DNA from: Planctomycetota bacterium
GTDB lineage: Bacteria > Planctomycetota > UBA1135 > GCA-002686595
Direction of reading: 5' to 3'
DNA: 64,000 nucleotides
Assembly (NCBI GenBank): GCA_002686595.1
Contig: NYXZ01000015.1
Span: 19,587 to 83,586, forward strand
The notes beneath the pieces are model-generated. The model saw only the letters and a list, made by a program, of their open reading frames with translations, was not told where the DNA came from and ran no database searches. The position numbers were made by a program, and so were the translations under genes. Shown in pieces: positions 41,421 to 50,931 of the stretch. Position 1 is the stretch's first letter. Each line of letters opens with the position of its first letter.

Positions 41421-43595
41421 ATGGAAGGAACCGAACTGGGGACGACAAGACCGAGGGAGCTGGGGGGAGAGGGAACGGGCCGCGTTTTGGTGCGCTGGGT
41501 CTTTGCGGCGCTGTTGCTGTTGGGCGGAGCCACCGGATGCGGCCGCGGAGGAGACGATGTCCTGGCCGGTGGCGGAGGGGCAAGTGGCGGGGGAGCAAGT
41601 GGCGGAGTCCAGGCCGCGGCTCCCGGGGGCTACACCATGACGGGCAACAGCTTTGAGGAGAGCGGTTGGGAGGGACTGCACTGGGAGGTCGGCGGCGCGG
41701 TAGCTGGATCCCAACCCGGCCTGGAAGTGGAGGCGGTTTACGGCGAGCGCCATGCGGAGCTCGGGGGCACGCTCGGTGCGGAGATCCTGCGCCGCCTGCC
41801 CATCGGGATCGAGGATACCGAACCGCGTATCGGCGATGAGGTGGAGGCCTGTGTCTGGGTGCGCCTCGGTGATGATGTGCCCCTCGGTTCCGTGGCGAAC
41901 CCCGACCTGTTCGTGGAGGTGCAACTCCTGGGCTGGGTGGCGGGCACGGCCCTGGAGACGGCCTGGCCCCTGGCCAGCGCGCGCTGGACTCCAATCGTTG
42001 GAGACGGCGGCTATTGGCGCCTGTTGCACACGACGCCGGTGGGCGTTGGCGTGCTCGACGCGCCGGCCACGCACTTGATCATGCGCGTGAAGAAGACGCT
42101 GCCGGGGACCGTTGACTTGGACTACGCCCAGGCCGGCACCAACGGCAGCGTCAACGGCAACCCCGGGCGGCTGGTGACCGCCACCTATGTGGGTTGGTTT
42201 CGCTCGCCCCACGCCGTCGAGGCCACAGGAAGCGCCGCCACGCCGCGGGAGTTGTGGCGCAACTGGGCCTGGCTCACGCCGCCCTATGGCGAGCCGGACT
42301 ACACGGAGCTCTTCCACAACCCGGACTGTGCTTCGAGCGCGACCTGTCTGCGCAGCAATGGGCGGCGCAACGGCGCCACGAGTGAGGAGTGGGGGCCGGG
42401 CAGCCTGCCCCTCATCGGTGCCTATGACTCTCGGGATCTGGATGTCATTGGCTATCACGTGGACCTGGCCCGGGCCGTGGGCGTGGATGCCCTGGTCTTC
42501 GATTCCCTGGGCCATGCCCTGGCAGAGCAGCAGGCGGCCCAAAGCGGCGAAGCGCCCCTGGAGGAGACTGCGCTGCTGCGCCTCTTCGACGCCGCCGAGA
42601 CCGCCGGCGACACGAAGGTGGCCTTGATGTATGAGCCCAAGGGCCACATGTCGGGTTGGGTCCTCGGCGAGGCTGACTTCGCGGCGCGCAAGGCGGGGAT
42701 TCTGGCGGACCTTTTGTGGTTCGTGGAAACCCTTGGGCGGCGGCGGGCGCTGCTCACCGTGGACGGTGACATAGTGCTGCACATCTTCGATCCCTATGCG
42801 CCCCTAATAGGTGGAGGGGCGGGGGATCCACCGGCTCTCACCGACGGGGATTGGCGCGAGTTGGTGGATGCCGTGGTGGCGGCAACTGGGCGCGGACTGT
42901 TCCTGGTCAGCACCCTTGCACCACCGGACAGTGGCGCGCCCCATGCTGATCTCTTCGGCGGCTTTCTGCGTTGGAAGCTGGTCGAGCCCGCTCTACTGCG
43001 CTACGGAACTTGGCAGGACTTCAAGGACCGCATTCCCTCCTGGCCGCCGCCGGCGGTGACGAACATCGACAGCTTCGCCGCCAGCTCCAACGCCCTGGCC
43101 GTGGATTGGGCGGCCCAGGATCCCGCCAGCCGCCTGGCCGTGTCCGTGGCTTGGCCGGGTTTTGACGACAGCGGCGTCGGGGGCTGGGGGGCACCCAACA
43201 TCAATGGCACCGATGGCCAGCCGATTCGCGTGCGCGTCGTGGATCCCCTCTTCGATCAAAACGGCCAGAGCGTTTTCTTCGAGCGTACCCTGAGCGCCGC
43301 CGCCGCCTCCGGCGCCGCCTGGTTGCACCTCTCCACCTGGAATGACTGGAACGAACAGACCGCCCTGGAACCGACCTGGAACGAGGGCCTGGTACAGGCT
43401 TTCCTGGCCGGGACGGCGCCGGATCCCGCGGATGTGGCGGCTAGCTTGGGGCGCGTCACCCTGGCCCAGGAGCGGGCGGCGGCCTTCAAGGGCCAGCCCG
43501 GTGTGGGGCTCGCCAAGCGCGCCCGCCTGAGCGAGATTGTCGAGGACCGTGTCCTGGCCGCCTGGACAGATGCTGCCGTCGTGCTCTACGACTAG
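41421..43595 (+). CDS. Lipoprotein with glycoside hydrolase 99/71-like domain
   Basis: 724 residues from the ATG at 41421, giving a signal with lipobox GGATGC and then a Gly/Ser/Ala linker. Residues ~60-240 are beta-rich (SFEESGWEGLHWEVGGAV), like a carbohydrate-binding domain. From ~250 the pattern of GH99/GH71-type barrels appears: YVGWFRSPHAVE, LPLIGAYDSRDLDVIGYHVDLARAVGVDALVFDSLG, ALMYEPKG and LHLSTWNDWNEQTALEPTWN. These families include endo-alpha-mannosidases and alpha-1,3-glucanases. The assignment rests on motif likeness. Likely a surface glycan degrader. Confidence 0.6.
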   Translation: MEGTELGTTRPRELGGEGTGRVLVRWVFAALLLLGGATGCGRGGDDVLAGGGGASGGGASGGVQAAAPGGYTMTGNSFEESGWEGLHWEVGGAVAGSQPGLEVEAVYGERHAELGGTLGAEILRRLPIGIEDTEPRIGDEVEACVWVRLGDDVPLGSVANPDLFVEVQLLGWVAGTALETAWPLASARWTPIVGDGGYWRLLHTTPVGVGVLDAPATHLIMRVKKTLPGTVDLDYAQAGTNGSVNGNPGRLVTATYVGWFRSPHAVEATGSAATPRELWRNWAWLTPPYGEPDYTELFHNPDCASSATCLRSNGRRNGATSEEWGPGSLPLIGAYDSRDLDVIGYHVDLARAVGVDALVFDSLGHALAEQQAAQSGEAPLEETALLRLFDAAETAGDTKVALMYEPKGHMSGWVLGEADFAARKAGILADLLWFVETLGRRRALLTVDGDIVLHIFDPYAPLIGGGAGDPPALTDGDWRELVDAVVAATGRGLFLVSTLAPPDSGAPHADLFGGFLRWKLVEPALLRYGTWQDFKDRIPSWPPPAVTNIDSFAASSNALAVDWAAQDPASRLAVSVAWPGFDDSGVGGWGAPNINGTDGQPIRVRVVDPLFDQNGQSVFFERTLSAAAASGAAWLHLSTWNDWNEQTALEPTWNEGLVQAFLAGTAPDPADVAASLGRVTLAQERAAAFKGQPGVGLAKRARLSEIVEDRVLAAWTDAAVVLYD

Positions 43596-43675
43596 CCAAG
43601 CGTCCTAAAGGGCGGGGCGACTCCCGCTTGGCAATCGGGTAGGATGGGTCGCCGTTTCCGCGGCCCAATCAAACC

Positions 43676-44767
43676 ATGAGCGTATCCTGTGGCATCGTCG
43701 GCCTGGCCAACATTGGCAAGACCACCCTTTTCAACGCCCTGACCTCCCAGGCGGCGGATCAGGGGAACTATCCCTTTAGCACCGTGGAGGCCAACCGGGC
43801 TGTGATCGAGGTGCCGGACGGGCGCCTGGCGACTTTGGCCAAGCTCATTCCCACCAAACGCATCATGCCGGCGGTGGTGCAGGTGCTCGACATCGCGGGC
43901 CTGGCGGCCGGTGCCAGCCAGGGCGAGGGCATGGGCAACAAGTTCCTCTCCAGCATCAAGGAGACCGACGCCATCATGCATGTGGTGCGTTGCTTTGAGA
44001 GTGGAGCTGTTGTGCGCGAAGGTGACCTCGATCCCCTGGGGGACATCGAGACCGTGGAGTTGGAGTTGGCCCTGGCCGACCTGGAAACGGTGACGCGCAA
44101 TCTGGAGCGGGTTTCAAAGAAGGCGCGGGCCGGGGACAAGGAAGCGCTCTTCCAACAGGATGTGTTCAGCCGGGCCAAGGAACTGCTGGAGGAGGGCATC
44201 CAATTGCGCACTCGCGACTGGAAGGACTCAGAGCGAGCTGCCCTGCGGCCCCTTTGTCTGTTGACGGACAAGCCCGTCTTGTTCGTGGCGAACGTGGGAG
44301 ATGATGACTTGGCTGGCAGCGGCGAGCTGGCCCTGGTCGTGGAGCGACACGCGGAGGAGAGCGGCAGCCGCTTCATCGCCCTTTGCGCGGACCTCGAATG
44401 TGAGCTGCGGCGGATGGAAGGGGATGACAGGGAACTCTTCCAGGAGGAGCTCGGCATCACCGAGCTGGGGCTCGATCGTTTGATTCGCTCCGTCTACACG
44501 CTGCTCGGCCTGCAGACCTTCTTCACCGCCGGTGAGAAGGAAATCCGCGCCTGGACCATCCGCGCCGGAGATTCGGCGCCGGTGGCAGCAGGCGTGATCC
44601 ACACTGACTTCGAAAAGAAATTCATCCGTGCCGAGATCTACGGTGTGGCTGAGCTCGTCGAATACGAAACAGAAACCGCCATCAAGGCCGCCGGTCGCAT
44701 GCGCACGGAGGGCCGTGCCTATGCCATGGGCGAAGGTGATGTGGTGCACTTCCTCGTCTCCCCCTGA
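43676..44767 (+). CDS. ychF: YchF/OLA1-family ATPase
   Basis: 363 residues, exact family size. GLANIGKTTLFNALT (P-loop, ~8-22) lacks the typical GTP G4 (NKxD is replaced), consistent with ATP preference in this Obg-related group. YPFSTVEANRAVIEVPD, VLDIAGLAAGASQGEGMGNKFL and C-terminal TGS-like domain (FFTAGEKEIRAWTIRAG, VIHTDFEKKFIRAEI) follow. It binds ribosomes and is linked to stress and redox response. Gene is monocistronic or leads to the aminotransferase 26 bases on. Confidence 0.95.
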   Translation: MSVSCGIVGLANIGKTTLFNALTSQAADQGNYPFSTVEANRAVIEVPDGRLATLAKLIPTKRIMPAVVQVLDIAGLAAGASQGEGMGNKFLSSIKETDAIMHVVRCFESGAVVREGDLDPLGDIETVELELALADLETVTRNLERVSKKARAGDKEALFQQDVFSRAKELLEEGIQLRTRDWKDSERAALRPLCLLTDKPVLFVANVGDDDLAGSGELALVVERHAEESGSRFIALCADLECELRRMEGDDRELFQEELGITELGLDRLIRSVYTLLGLQTFFTAGEKEIRAWTIRAGDSAPVAAGVIHTDFEKKFIRAEIYGVAELVEYETETAIKAAGRMRTEGRAYAMGEGDVVHFLVSP

Positions 44768-44793
44768 CCGACACATAAAGCTACGCCAGCGCC

Positions 44794-45918
44794 ATGGACC
44801 ACATTCCGATCCTGAACCTGAAGCCCCAACTGGCCGCCCTGCGCGGTGAGATCCAGAGCGCCATGGACGAGGTGCTCGATGCCACGGCGTTTATCAATGG
44901 CCCCGCCGTGCGCGCCTTCGAGAGCGCGGCGGCGGAGTACCTCGGTGTGCGCCACGCCGTGGGACTCAACTCCGGCACGGATGCTCTGGTCATCGGCCTG
45001 CGCGCCCTGGGAATCGGTCCCGGGGACGAGGTCATCACCAGTCCCTTTTCATTCTTCGCCACGGCGGAATCGATCAGTGCCGTGGGCGCCACGCCGGTCT
45101 TCGTGGACATCGATGAGGAGTCCTTCAACATCGATGTGTCCCTGATCGAGGCCGCCATCACCGAGCGCACCAAGGCCATCCTGCCCGTGCACCTGTTCGG
45201 GCGTCCGGCCCAGATGGATGCCTTGCTCGCCCTGGCGCGGACCAATGGTTTGACTGTGCTCGAGGATTGCGCCCAGTCCATCGGCGCACGCTATGGGAGT
45301 GGCGCGGATGACGCGCCGCGGCAAACCGGCAGCTTGGGAGACGCCGGCGCCTTCTCGTTTTTCCCCACGAAAAACTTGGGCGCCTATGGCGACGGCGGCC
45401 TGTTTGTCACGGACAGCGATGAGCTGGCCCAAACGGCGCGCAAGCTCAGCAACCACGGCAGCATCGAGCGCTACCGCAATGAGATCCTGGGCTACAACTC
45501 ACGCCTCGACAGCCTGCAGGCGGCGGTGCTGAATGTGAAACTGCCGCACCTCGACACCTGGAACAATGCCCGCCGCGCCGTGGCCGGGCGCTATGGCGAA
45601 TTGCTCGGCGACATCCCCGGTGTGCTCACGCCAGAGATCACGCCGGGTCATGTTTTTCACCAATACACGGTGCGGCTGACCGAGGTCGATCCCGACGGCG
45701 GGCGCGACAGGGTGGTGGAGCGCATGTCGGCCGCCGGTGTTTCGGCCATGGTCTACTATCCCCTGCCCCAGGACGAGCTGCCTGTTTACGCCGGCCGCTT
45801 CCCGGCCTGTCCCGTCAGCCACCGCCTTGGGTCGCAGGTCATCAGCCTGCCCATCTGGCCGGAGCTGGAGGGCGAGACCCAGGCCCGCGTGGCGCAGGCC
45901 CTGGCGCAGGCGCTCTAG
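44794..45918 (+). CDS. DegT/DnrJ/EryC1-family PLP-dependent aminotransferase
   Basis: 374 residues. The family pattern is complete: INGPAVRAFESAAAEYLGV, NSGTDALVIGLRALGIGPGDEV, SPFSFFATAE, VHLFGRPAQMDALL, DCAQSIGA, GAFSFFPTKNLGAYGDGG with the PLP lysine in the TK pair, and NSRLDSLQAAVL. Members make amino sugars for glycans, or dehydrate sugars. Without a sugar locus around, the substrate cannot be named. Its TAG is in the left end of inverted-repeat copy 4. Confidence 0.92.
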   Translation: MDHIPILNLKPQLAALRGEIQSAMDEVLDATAFINGPAVRAFESAAAEYLGVRHAVGLNSGTDALVIGLRALGIGPGDEVITSPFSFFATAESISAVGATPVFVDIDEESFNIDVSLIEAAITERTKAILPVHLFGRPAQMDALLALARTNGLTVLEDCAQSIGARYGSGADDAPRQTGSLGDAGAFSFFPTKNLGAYGDGGLFVTDSDELAQTARKLSNHGSIERYRNEILGYNSRLDSLQAAVLNVKLPHLDTWNNARRAVAGRYGELLGDIPGVLTPEITPGHVFHQYTVRLTEVDPDGGRDRVVERMSAAGVSAMVYYPLPQDELPVYAGRFPACPVSHRLGSQVISLPIWPELEGETQARVAQALAQAL

Positions 45919-46030
45919 GAATCCGTCGAAAAGCTCTCTACTACGGCGCAGCCATCAAGCGTCGATGCGGCGTCAGGCTTGCCGCCGCTGGCTGCGCCTA
46001 GCGACGGGACTTTCTCAACGGACTCCTATA
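45915..46030. repeat. Dispersed inverted-repeat element, copy 4 (intermediate form)
   Basis: 116 bp from CTAGGAATCCGTCGAAAAGC to CAACGGACTCCTAT, same orientation as copies 2 and 3, with the ~50-bp central part of copy 3 missing. It supplies the TAG of the DegT-like gene. Confidence 0.78.
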
Positions 46031-46031
46031 C

Positions 46032-46222
46032 CCAGAATAAGCGCTCAGCTTCGCCAGACCGCCCAGCTTTGTCAGATCGCGCGGGTTACACCGCGTTCGC
46101 GGCAGTTTGAGAACCTCCGCAATGCACACCTGGAAACACCAGGCTCCGCTTGCGGAGAACCTCAAACAACCACGCCCACGGCACTACCGGACGATCTGAC
46201 GAAGCTGAACGCTTATTCTGGG
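46032..46222. repeat. Second inverted-repeat element with nested hairpins
   Basis: 191 bp bounded by CCCAGAATAAGCG(C)TCAGC and its complement GCTGAACGCTTATTCTGGG; about 29-30 bases of each end pair with 3-4 mismatches. Inside are an internal direct repeat (CAGCTTCGCCAGACCG / CAGCTTTGTCAGATCG), an inverted pair TTTGAGAACCTCCGCAA / TTGCGGAGAACCTCAAA (imperfect), and the small hairpin CCTGG-AAACA-CCAGG. It begins 2 bases after copy 4 and ends 1 base before the TauE-like stop. No coding capacity. Confidence 0.75.
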
Positions 46223-46223
46223 C

Positions 46224-46976
46224 CTAGAGCGCGCCCCACAGGAGCTTGGCGGCGACGAACAGAACCAGAGTCGCCGTCAGACCGCGCACCAGTCGAGTGG
46301 GGGCGTGGCCGGATCCCAGGCGGCTCCCGAGCTGGCCTGCCACCAGGACCGCCGCGGGTAGGTACAGGTGTTCCCGGGCCAGGCCCAGGCCCGGACTCGC
46401 CAGGGCCAGGCCGGCCAAGCCGGACAGGGAGTTCACCAGGATGAAGGCGCTGGCGGTGGCGGCGATCTCCTTCGGGCGACCCCAACCGAGCATGTAGAGG
46501 ATGGGGGCCAGGAAGATTCCGCCGCCGATGCCGATCAGGCCCGAGAGGCCGCCGAGCACGGCACCGAGGGGCAGGCCCAGGCTCCAGGCTCGGCCCGCTG
46601 ACAGTCCGGCGGCTGGGCGGCCCGTGAGGCGGCGGTCGAAGGCCATGCGCAGGCCCGCCAGCAGGAGGCAAATGGCGAGCAGGATCAGGAAGGGGCGCTG
46701 CTCCAGTTGCACCGTGCCTCCCAGATAGGCGGCGGGCATGGAGGTGGCCACGAAGGGCGCGAACAGCCGCCAGGAAAAATGGCCCCGGCGCACGAAGAGC
46801 CAGGTGCCGCTGGAGACCACCACCACATTGCAGAGCAGGGCCAGGGCTCGCCACTCTTCCACCGGGAGGTCCGAGAGGGCCAGCAGCGCCAGATAGGACG
46901 AGCCTCCGCCGAAACCCACCATGGAATACAGGAAGGCCACGACTGCGAAGAGCGCGGCCAAAAGGGGAGCGCTCAA
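46224..46976 (-). CDS. TauE/SafE-family membrane permease
   Basis: 250 residues from a TTG at 46976, chosen because GGAG lies 7 bases upstream and the protein then begins directly with the first membrane helix (SAPLLAALFAVVAFLYSMVGFGGG); an open frame continues upstream to 47162 but is Arg/Pro-rich and soluble. Eight membrane segments and the repeated motif FGGGSSYLALLAL / IGIGGGIFLAPIL fit the sulfite/taurine exporter family. Substrate unknown. Converges on the DegT gene with two repeat elements between them. Confidence 0.8.
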   Translation of the reverse strand: MSAPLLAALFAVVAFLYSMVGFGGGSSYLALLALSDLPVEEWRALALLCNVVVVSSGTWLFVRRGHFSWRLFAPFVATSMPAAYLGGTVQLEQRPFLILLAICLLLAGLRMAFDRRLTGRPAAGLSAGRAWSLGLPLGAVLGGLSGLIGIGGGIFLAPILYMLGWGRPKEIAATASAFILVNSLSGLAGLALASPGLGLAREHLYLPAAVLVAGQLGSRLGSGHAPTRLVRGLTATLVLFVAAKLLWGAL

Positions 46977-47261
46977 GGCTGGGCTCCGGGGTGTCCTGGG
47001 GAAATGTAGTCGGTCGCGAGGCGAGGTCGACGGGAGGGGGCGCTGCTGAGAGTTCGTCCGTCTTTCCCGTCTTTCCCGAGGCGCCGCTGCATGTCGGCCA
47101 GTGTAACCATCGGGAACGGGACAACTCCACGAGGGTCCCAGACAGAGCTGGCCAGCATTCAAGTGCTTACAAAAAGGCGTGATCCGCGCCTGCTTCCATG
47201 GCAGGCTGCCCGGCGGTGCCGCTGTCCGGCGGCGCCCGCGCGTCCACGCCCTGGCAAGACC

Positions 47262-47639
47262 ATGCTCACCAAACTCCTAGTCATCGGCTGCGGCGGCTTC
47301 CTGGGCGCCATCCTGCGCTACGGCCTCTCCCTGGCAGCGCACCGACGCTTCCCCGGCTCCTTTGCCATCGGCACCCTCGCGGTCAATGTACTCGGCTGCC
47401 TCGCCATCGGCGCCTTGCTGGCCAGCGTCATCGAACGGGACGCCCTCTCCCACAATGCACGCCTGTTCTGGGGCGTGGGTATGCTGGGCTCTTTCACCAC
47501 CTTCTCCACCTTTGGCTTCGAGACCTTCGAGTGGCTGGAAAAGGGCCAGCCCCGTGCCGCCCTGCTAAACGTGACGCTCAATGTGCTCCTGGGCCTGGCC
47601 GCCGTTTGGGTCGGCCGAGGCCTCGTGCGCGGTTTCTAG
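47262..47639 (+). CDS. crcB: Fluoride channel CrcB/Fluc
   Basis: 125 residues from the ATG at 47262. Four membrane helices and the Fluc signatures GGFLGAILRY (9-20 region), GTLAVNVLGC and GMLGSFTTFSTFGFE (the Phe-box and sodium site) are present. The protein exports fluoride as an antiparallel dimer. No convincing crcB riboswitch is seen upstream. Converges on addA with a 40-base gap. Confidence 0.93.
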   Translation: MLTKLLVIGCGGFLGAILRYGLSLAAHRRFPGSFAIGTLAVNVLGCLAIGALLASVIERDALSHNARLFWGVGMLGSFTTFSTFGFETFEWLEKGQPRAALLNVTLNVLLGLAAVWVGRGLVRGF

Positions 47640-47679
47640 GGAGCGCGGCTTCCAAGAAGCGCGGCCTGGGCAGCGGCAC

Positions 47680-50600
47680 CTAAAGCGTCACCACGCGCCC
47701 GGGGCGCAGGAAGAGCAGGCGACAGGTAATGGCCTCGCGTTCCAGTCCGAGGAATTGGGCGGCGGCGGCGCGATAGGCCTCCAACTGGGGCCGGTGATGT
47801 TCGACGCGGGCGGCGAGTTCGTCGGCCGAGGCCGCGGTGTCGGTCTTGTGATCGATGATCTCGGCCCGCCGGGGGGAACCGTTCGCGCGGAAAACAACCA
47901 ACCGGTCGATGGTGCCGTTCATCAGGTAAGGGGCGCCATCCGGATCCTCTAGTCGAACTGCGAAGGGGAACTCGTTTGCCACGCTGACCTCATCCGTGGC
48001 GGCATCCGGTTTTGACAGGGCGCGGCGTACTTCGTCATCTTCCAACGCCGAGCGAAACAGCGCCAGGGCCTGGGCGCGCAGGTCACGGTCGGGGGACAGG
48101 GGCTCCAGCAGTTCAGCGAGGGCTTGGTCCGTGGCCGCTAGGTCTTCGAGCCAATGGACTTCTTCCAGCAAGCGATGGACCAGAGTTCCAAGATCCCGGG
48201 CGCTAGCGGAGGCGGGTGAGAGGAGATCCGCGGCGCAGAGCGCTCCACCGCCCTCGGCGGCGGAGGGGGCGCGGCGCGGAAGGGAGCGTGGCCCGGCGTG
48301 GGAGGCCAGGCGGAAGGGGGGAACGGGTGGCCTTGGGGCAGGCGCATCACCTTCCTCCCGCGCCGGCGACAGGCGCCAAGGCGTGGCGTTGTCCTCGTGG
48401 CTCCAGAGCAAACCGTCATCATCCGCTTCCGACCCCAGGGCGTGGCAGAGCAGGGAAGACCAGCGACCCGTGCTGTTTTTCCGGCTCTTGTTCGCGCCGC
48501 GCACAACCATCTCCAGGCGGAAGATGGCGCGCGTCATGGCCACATAGAGCAGGCACAGGCTCTCGCGGATCTCCAGTTGCTCGCGCTCATGTCTGATGGC
48601 GAGCAACTCGTCGTCAAGGCGGCAGATGACCTGCTTGGGGGAGTGCGTGGTCGCCGCTAGTGGCCCGAATACATCCGGGCGTTCGGCCAAGAAGCGCGGT
48701 TGTTGCAGAATCAGATTATTGTCCAGCTCAGGCAGGACCACGGCGTCGAACTCCAGCCCCTTTGCTCCGTGGATGGTCATGACCTTGACCCGCGCTGCGC
48801 TGGTGTCTTCCACGTTTGTTTGGCGCACGTGTTCCACGAAGGGCGTGGAGCGTAGACCATTGCGCGGAGCGAAGGCCTGGGCCAGATCGACCAGTTGGCC
48901 AAAGCGCCGCCGATCCCAATCGCCAAACGTGTCGGCGCTCTTCCTGATCACATTGGTAAAGGAAGCGGTGAAGGCACCTAGGCCCTCGGCCAGCAGGCGC
49001 TTCCTGATGTGGGCGGCGACAGTTCCGGCGGTCTCCTTCATGTTTTCGGGCGTCAGGCCAAGAGCCGGGCCCAGGGGGCTGCTGGCCAGATGGAAGGCCG
49101 CCATGGAATCAGCCGGGTGATCCGCCAGGTGCAATAGGGAGAGGAACTGCACCACGGCTTCCGAATCAGTCAGGGGATTGCCGCCCTGGTCGCTGGCGCG
49201 AATCCCCAGGGCCGCCAGGCGGTGAATCAGGGGTGCGATGTGTGCGCGCCGCCGCAGGAGCAGGGCCACGGAGGCCTGCGGTTCCTCGGCCACGATGGTC
49301 GCCACGCGTTCCACGGCCAGATCCAAGACGGCGGCCACGGCCTGGGAGTGCTCCTCATGGTGGGGGGCCTCGAAGAGGGTGGCGCTGCCCGGGAGTGTCT
49401 TGGCGGAGCTATGGGGGTTGAAGGCGGCCTGCCATTTGTTCGCCGCCCATTGAGCGGGGCCTCCGTCGCCAAAGGCGGGACAGTCTTCCAATCCCGCGAA
49501 CACCCGATTGACCGTGTCGAGGATCAGGTCCGAGGAACGGTAGGACAGGTCCAGATGTGTTTCTTCCAAGCCCGGGAAGTGTCCATCAGTTCCGCCGAGG
49601 CCCTCGAGCAGGCCCGGCTCCGCCCCGCGCCAACCGTAGATGGATTGCTTCACATCGCCCACACAGAAAAAGCTGCGCAGAGCCGCGCCCTGCGCATCGG
49701 TCTCGCCGCTGGCGATGATCTCCTCCGCCAGGCGCGCAAGTACGCGCCACTGAAGGGGAGAAGTGTCCTGGAACTCGTCGAGCAGGAGGTGGTCGAGGCG
49801 CCCGTCCAAGCGGTACCACATGTTGAGTCCGCGGCTGGCCAAGGGCCCGCTCGCGCCGCTCGCGCGATGCTCTTCGCCGTTTTGGTCGCCGTTGGCTGCC
49901 GCCTTCGATTCAGAGTGGGCAGCGGGGGCCAGGGCCCGGGGCAGATCCTCGAAGCGCAGCCCGCCCTGTTCCGAGCGCAGCGTGGTGAGCAAGTCCTCGA
50001 AGTCACCCATGAATCGCACCGTGGCGGCGTTCTGACGCACGACATCACCGATCAGCACATGGGCAGCTTGGCGCTTGACGACTTCCCAGCCGGCGACGAC
50101 TTCGTCTGGAATGTCGACGGAGCTGTATGTGCTCTGGCCTTCGATCAGGGCCTTGGTGGGCCCGGCTTTCAGCAGGGCGAGCCAGTTGCCGGCCCGCACA
50201 TTCTCCATCATCGGGTCGAAGCCGTTGAGCCACTTCTTGTTCGGTTTCCCTGCCTTGGTGAGGGGCGCTGGAGCGCTGGCCATGCGCTCAACGGCGTCGG
50301 CCAACTCCGCCGCCGCGGGTGCTTCAGGCATCTTCAACCAGGCCCAAGGTTCGGGGCCGCTTTCCAGCCACAGGGAACGCACATCGCCCACGGTGGCGAG
50401 CATGGCGTCGAAGGTGCGCCGGGAAGCCGCCCGCTGGAGGTGCCGCAACAACTCTACCCATTCCCCGCCCTCGGCGCGCTCCAACAGGCGCGCGATGGCC
50501 TCGGCGTATTGTTCCCGAGCATCCCGTTCATCGAGGATTGTCCAACCCGCCGGCAACTCCAGGTCCAGCGCGAAGAGCGTGCCGAGGTGCGCGAAGAAGG

Positions 50601-50931
50601 CGTCCAGGGTGCACACCTGGAAGCGGTCCAGATTGCGGGTCAGCTGGGCTAGGCAGGCCAGGATATGCGCGCGATCCGTGTTGACCTGGGGCAGACAGGC
50701 GGTCAGCTCGGCGCGTTTCTCGTCACTCTCCACGGCCTCCGCCAAGCGCTCTAGAATGCGGCCCAGTATTTCCCCGGCGGCCTTGCGCGTGAAGGTCGTG
50801 GCCAGGATGCGTTCCGGCGCCACGCCGGAGAGCACCAAACCCACATAGTGGTTTGTCAGGGCAAAGGTCTTGCCCGTGCCGGCCGAAGCCAGGATCAGTT
50901 GATGCGGGCTTTTTGTGGCGGTGATGCTCAT
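47680..50931 (-). CDS. addA: Helicase-nuclease AddA (RecB-type, UvrD family)
   Basis: 1083 residues. Superfamily 1A helicase motifs: Walker A ASAGTGKTFAL (~15-25), TFTRKAAGEI (motif Ia), LLLDEFQDTSPLQWRVL (motif II), FCVGDVKQSIYGWRGAEP (motif III), VMTIHGAKGLEFDAVVLPEL (motif V) and LYVAMTRA (VI). The C-terminal ~120 residues are a PD-(D/E)xK nuclease domain, with NGTIDRLVV and EIIDHKTD carrying catalytic Asp and Lys. It processes double-strand breaks with AddB for RecA loading. Start overlaps addB stop (ATGA). Confidence 0.92.
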   Translation of the reverse strand: MSITATKSPHQLILASAGTGKTFALTNHYVGLVLSGVAPERILATTFTRKAAGEILGRILERLAEAVESDEKRAELTACLPQVNTDRAHILACLAQLTRNLDRFQVCTLDAFFAHLGTLFALDLELPAGWTILDERDAREQYAEAIARLLERAEGGEWVELLRHLQRAASRRTFDAMLATVGDVRSLWLESGPEPWAWLKMPEAPAAAELADAVERMASAPAPLTKAGKPNKKWLNGFDPMMENVRAGNWLALLKAGPTKALIEGQSTYSSVDIPDEVVAGWEVVKRQAAHVLIGDVVRQNAATVRFMGDFEDLLTTLRSEQGGLRFEDLPRALAPAAHSESKAAANGDQNGEEHRASGASGPLASRGLNMWYRLDGRLDHLLLDEFQDTSPLQWRVLARLAEEIIASGETDAQGAALRSFFCVGDVKQSIYGWRGAEPGLLEGLGGTDGHFPGLEETHLDLSYRSSDLILDTVNRVFAGLEDCPAFGDGGPAQWAANKWQAAFNPHSSAKTLPGSATLFEAPHHEEHSQAVAAVLDLAVERVATIVAEEPQASVALLLRRRAHIAPLIHRLAALGIRASDQGGNPLTDSEAVVQFLSLLHLADHPADSMAAFHLASSPLGPALGLTPENMKETAGTVAAHIRKRLLAEGLGAFTASFTNVIRKSADTFGDWDRRRFGQLVDLAQAFAPRNGLRSTPFVEHVRQTNVEDTSAARVKVMTIHGAKGLEFDAVVLPELDNNLILQQPRFLAERPDVFGPLAATTHSPKQVICRLDDELLAIRHEREQLEIRESLCLLYVAMTRAIFRLEMVVRGANKSRKNSTGRWSSLLCHALGSEADDDGLLWSHEDNATPWRLSPAREEGDAPAPRPPVPPFRLASHAGPRSLPRRAPSAAEGGGALCAADLLSPASASARDLGTLVHRLLEEVHWLEDLAATDQALAELLEPLSPDRDLRAQALALFRSALEDDEVRRALSKPDAATDEVSVANEFPFAVRLEDPDGAPYLMNGTIDRLVVFRANGSPRRAEIIDHKTDTAASADELAARVEHHRPQLEAYRAAAAQFLGLEREAITCRLLFLRPGRVVTL

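Noticed and set aside
46977-47162. Longer N-terminus for the TauE-like permease (ATG at 47162)
   Set aside because: The extension is soluble and Arg/Pro-rich; the TTG at 46976 has a good ribosome site and starts at the first helix.
47163-47261. Fluoride (crcB) riboswitch upstream of crcB
   Set aside because: The region has GC hairpins but no match to the conserved pseudoknot and the reversed pairs of the crcB motif.
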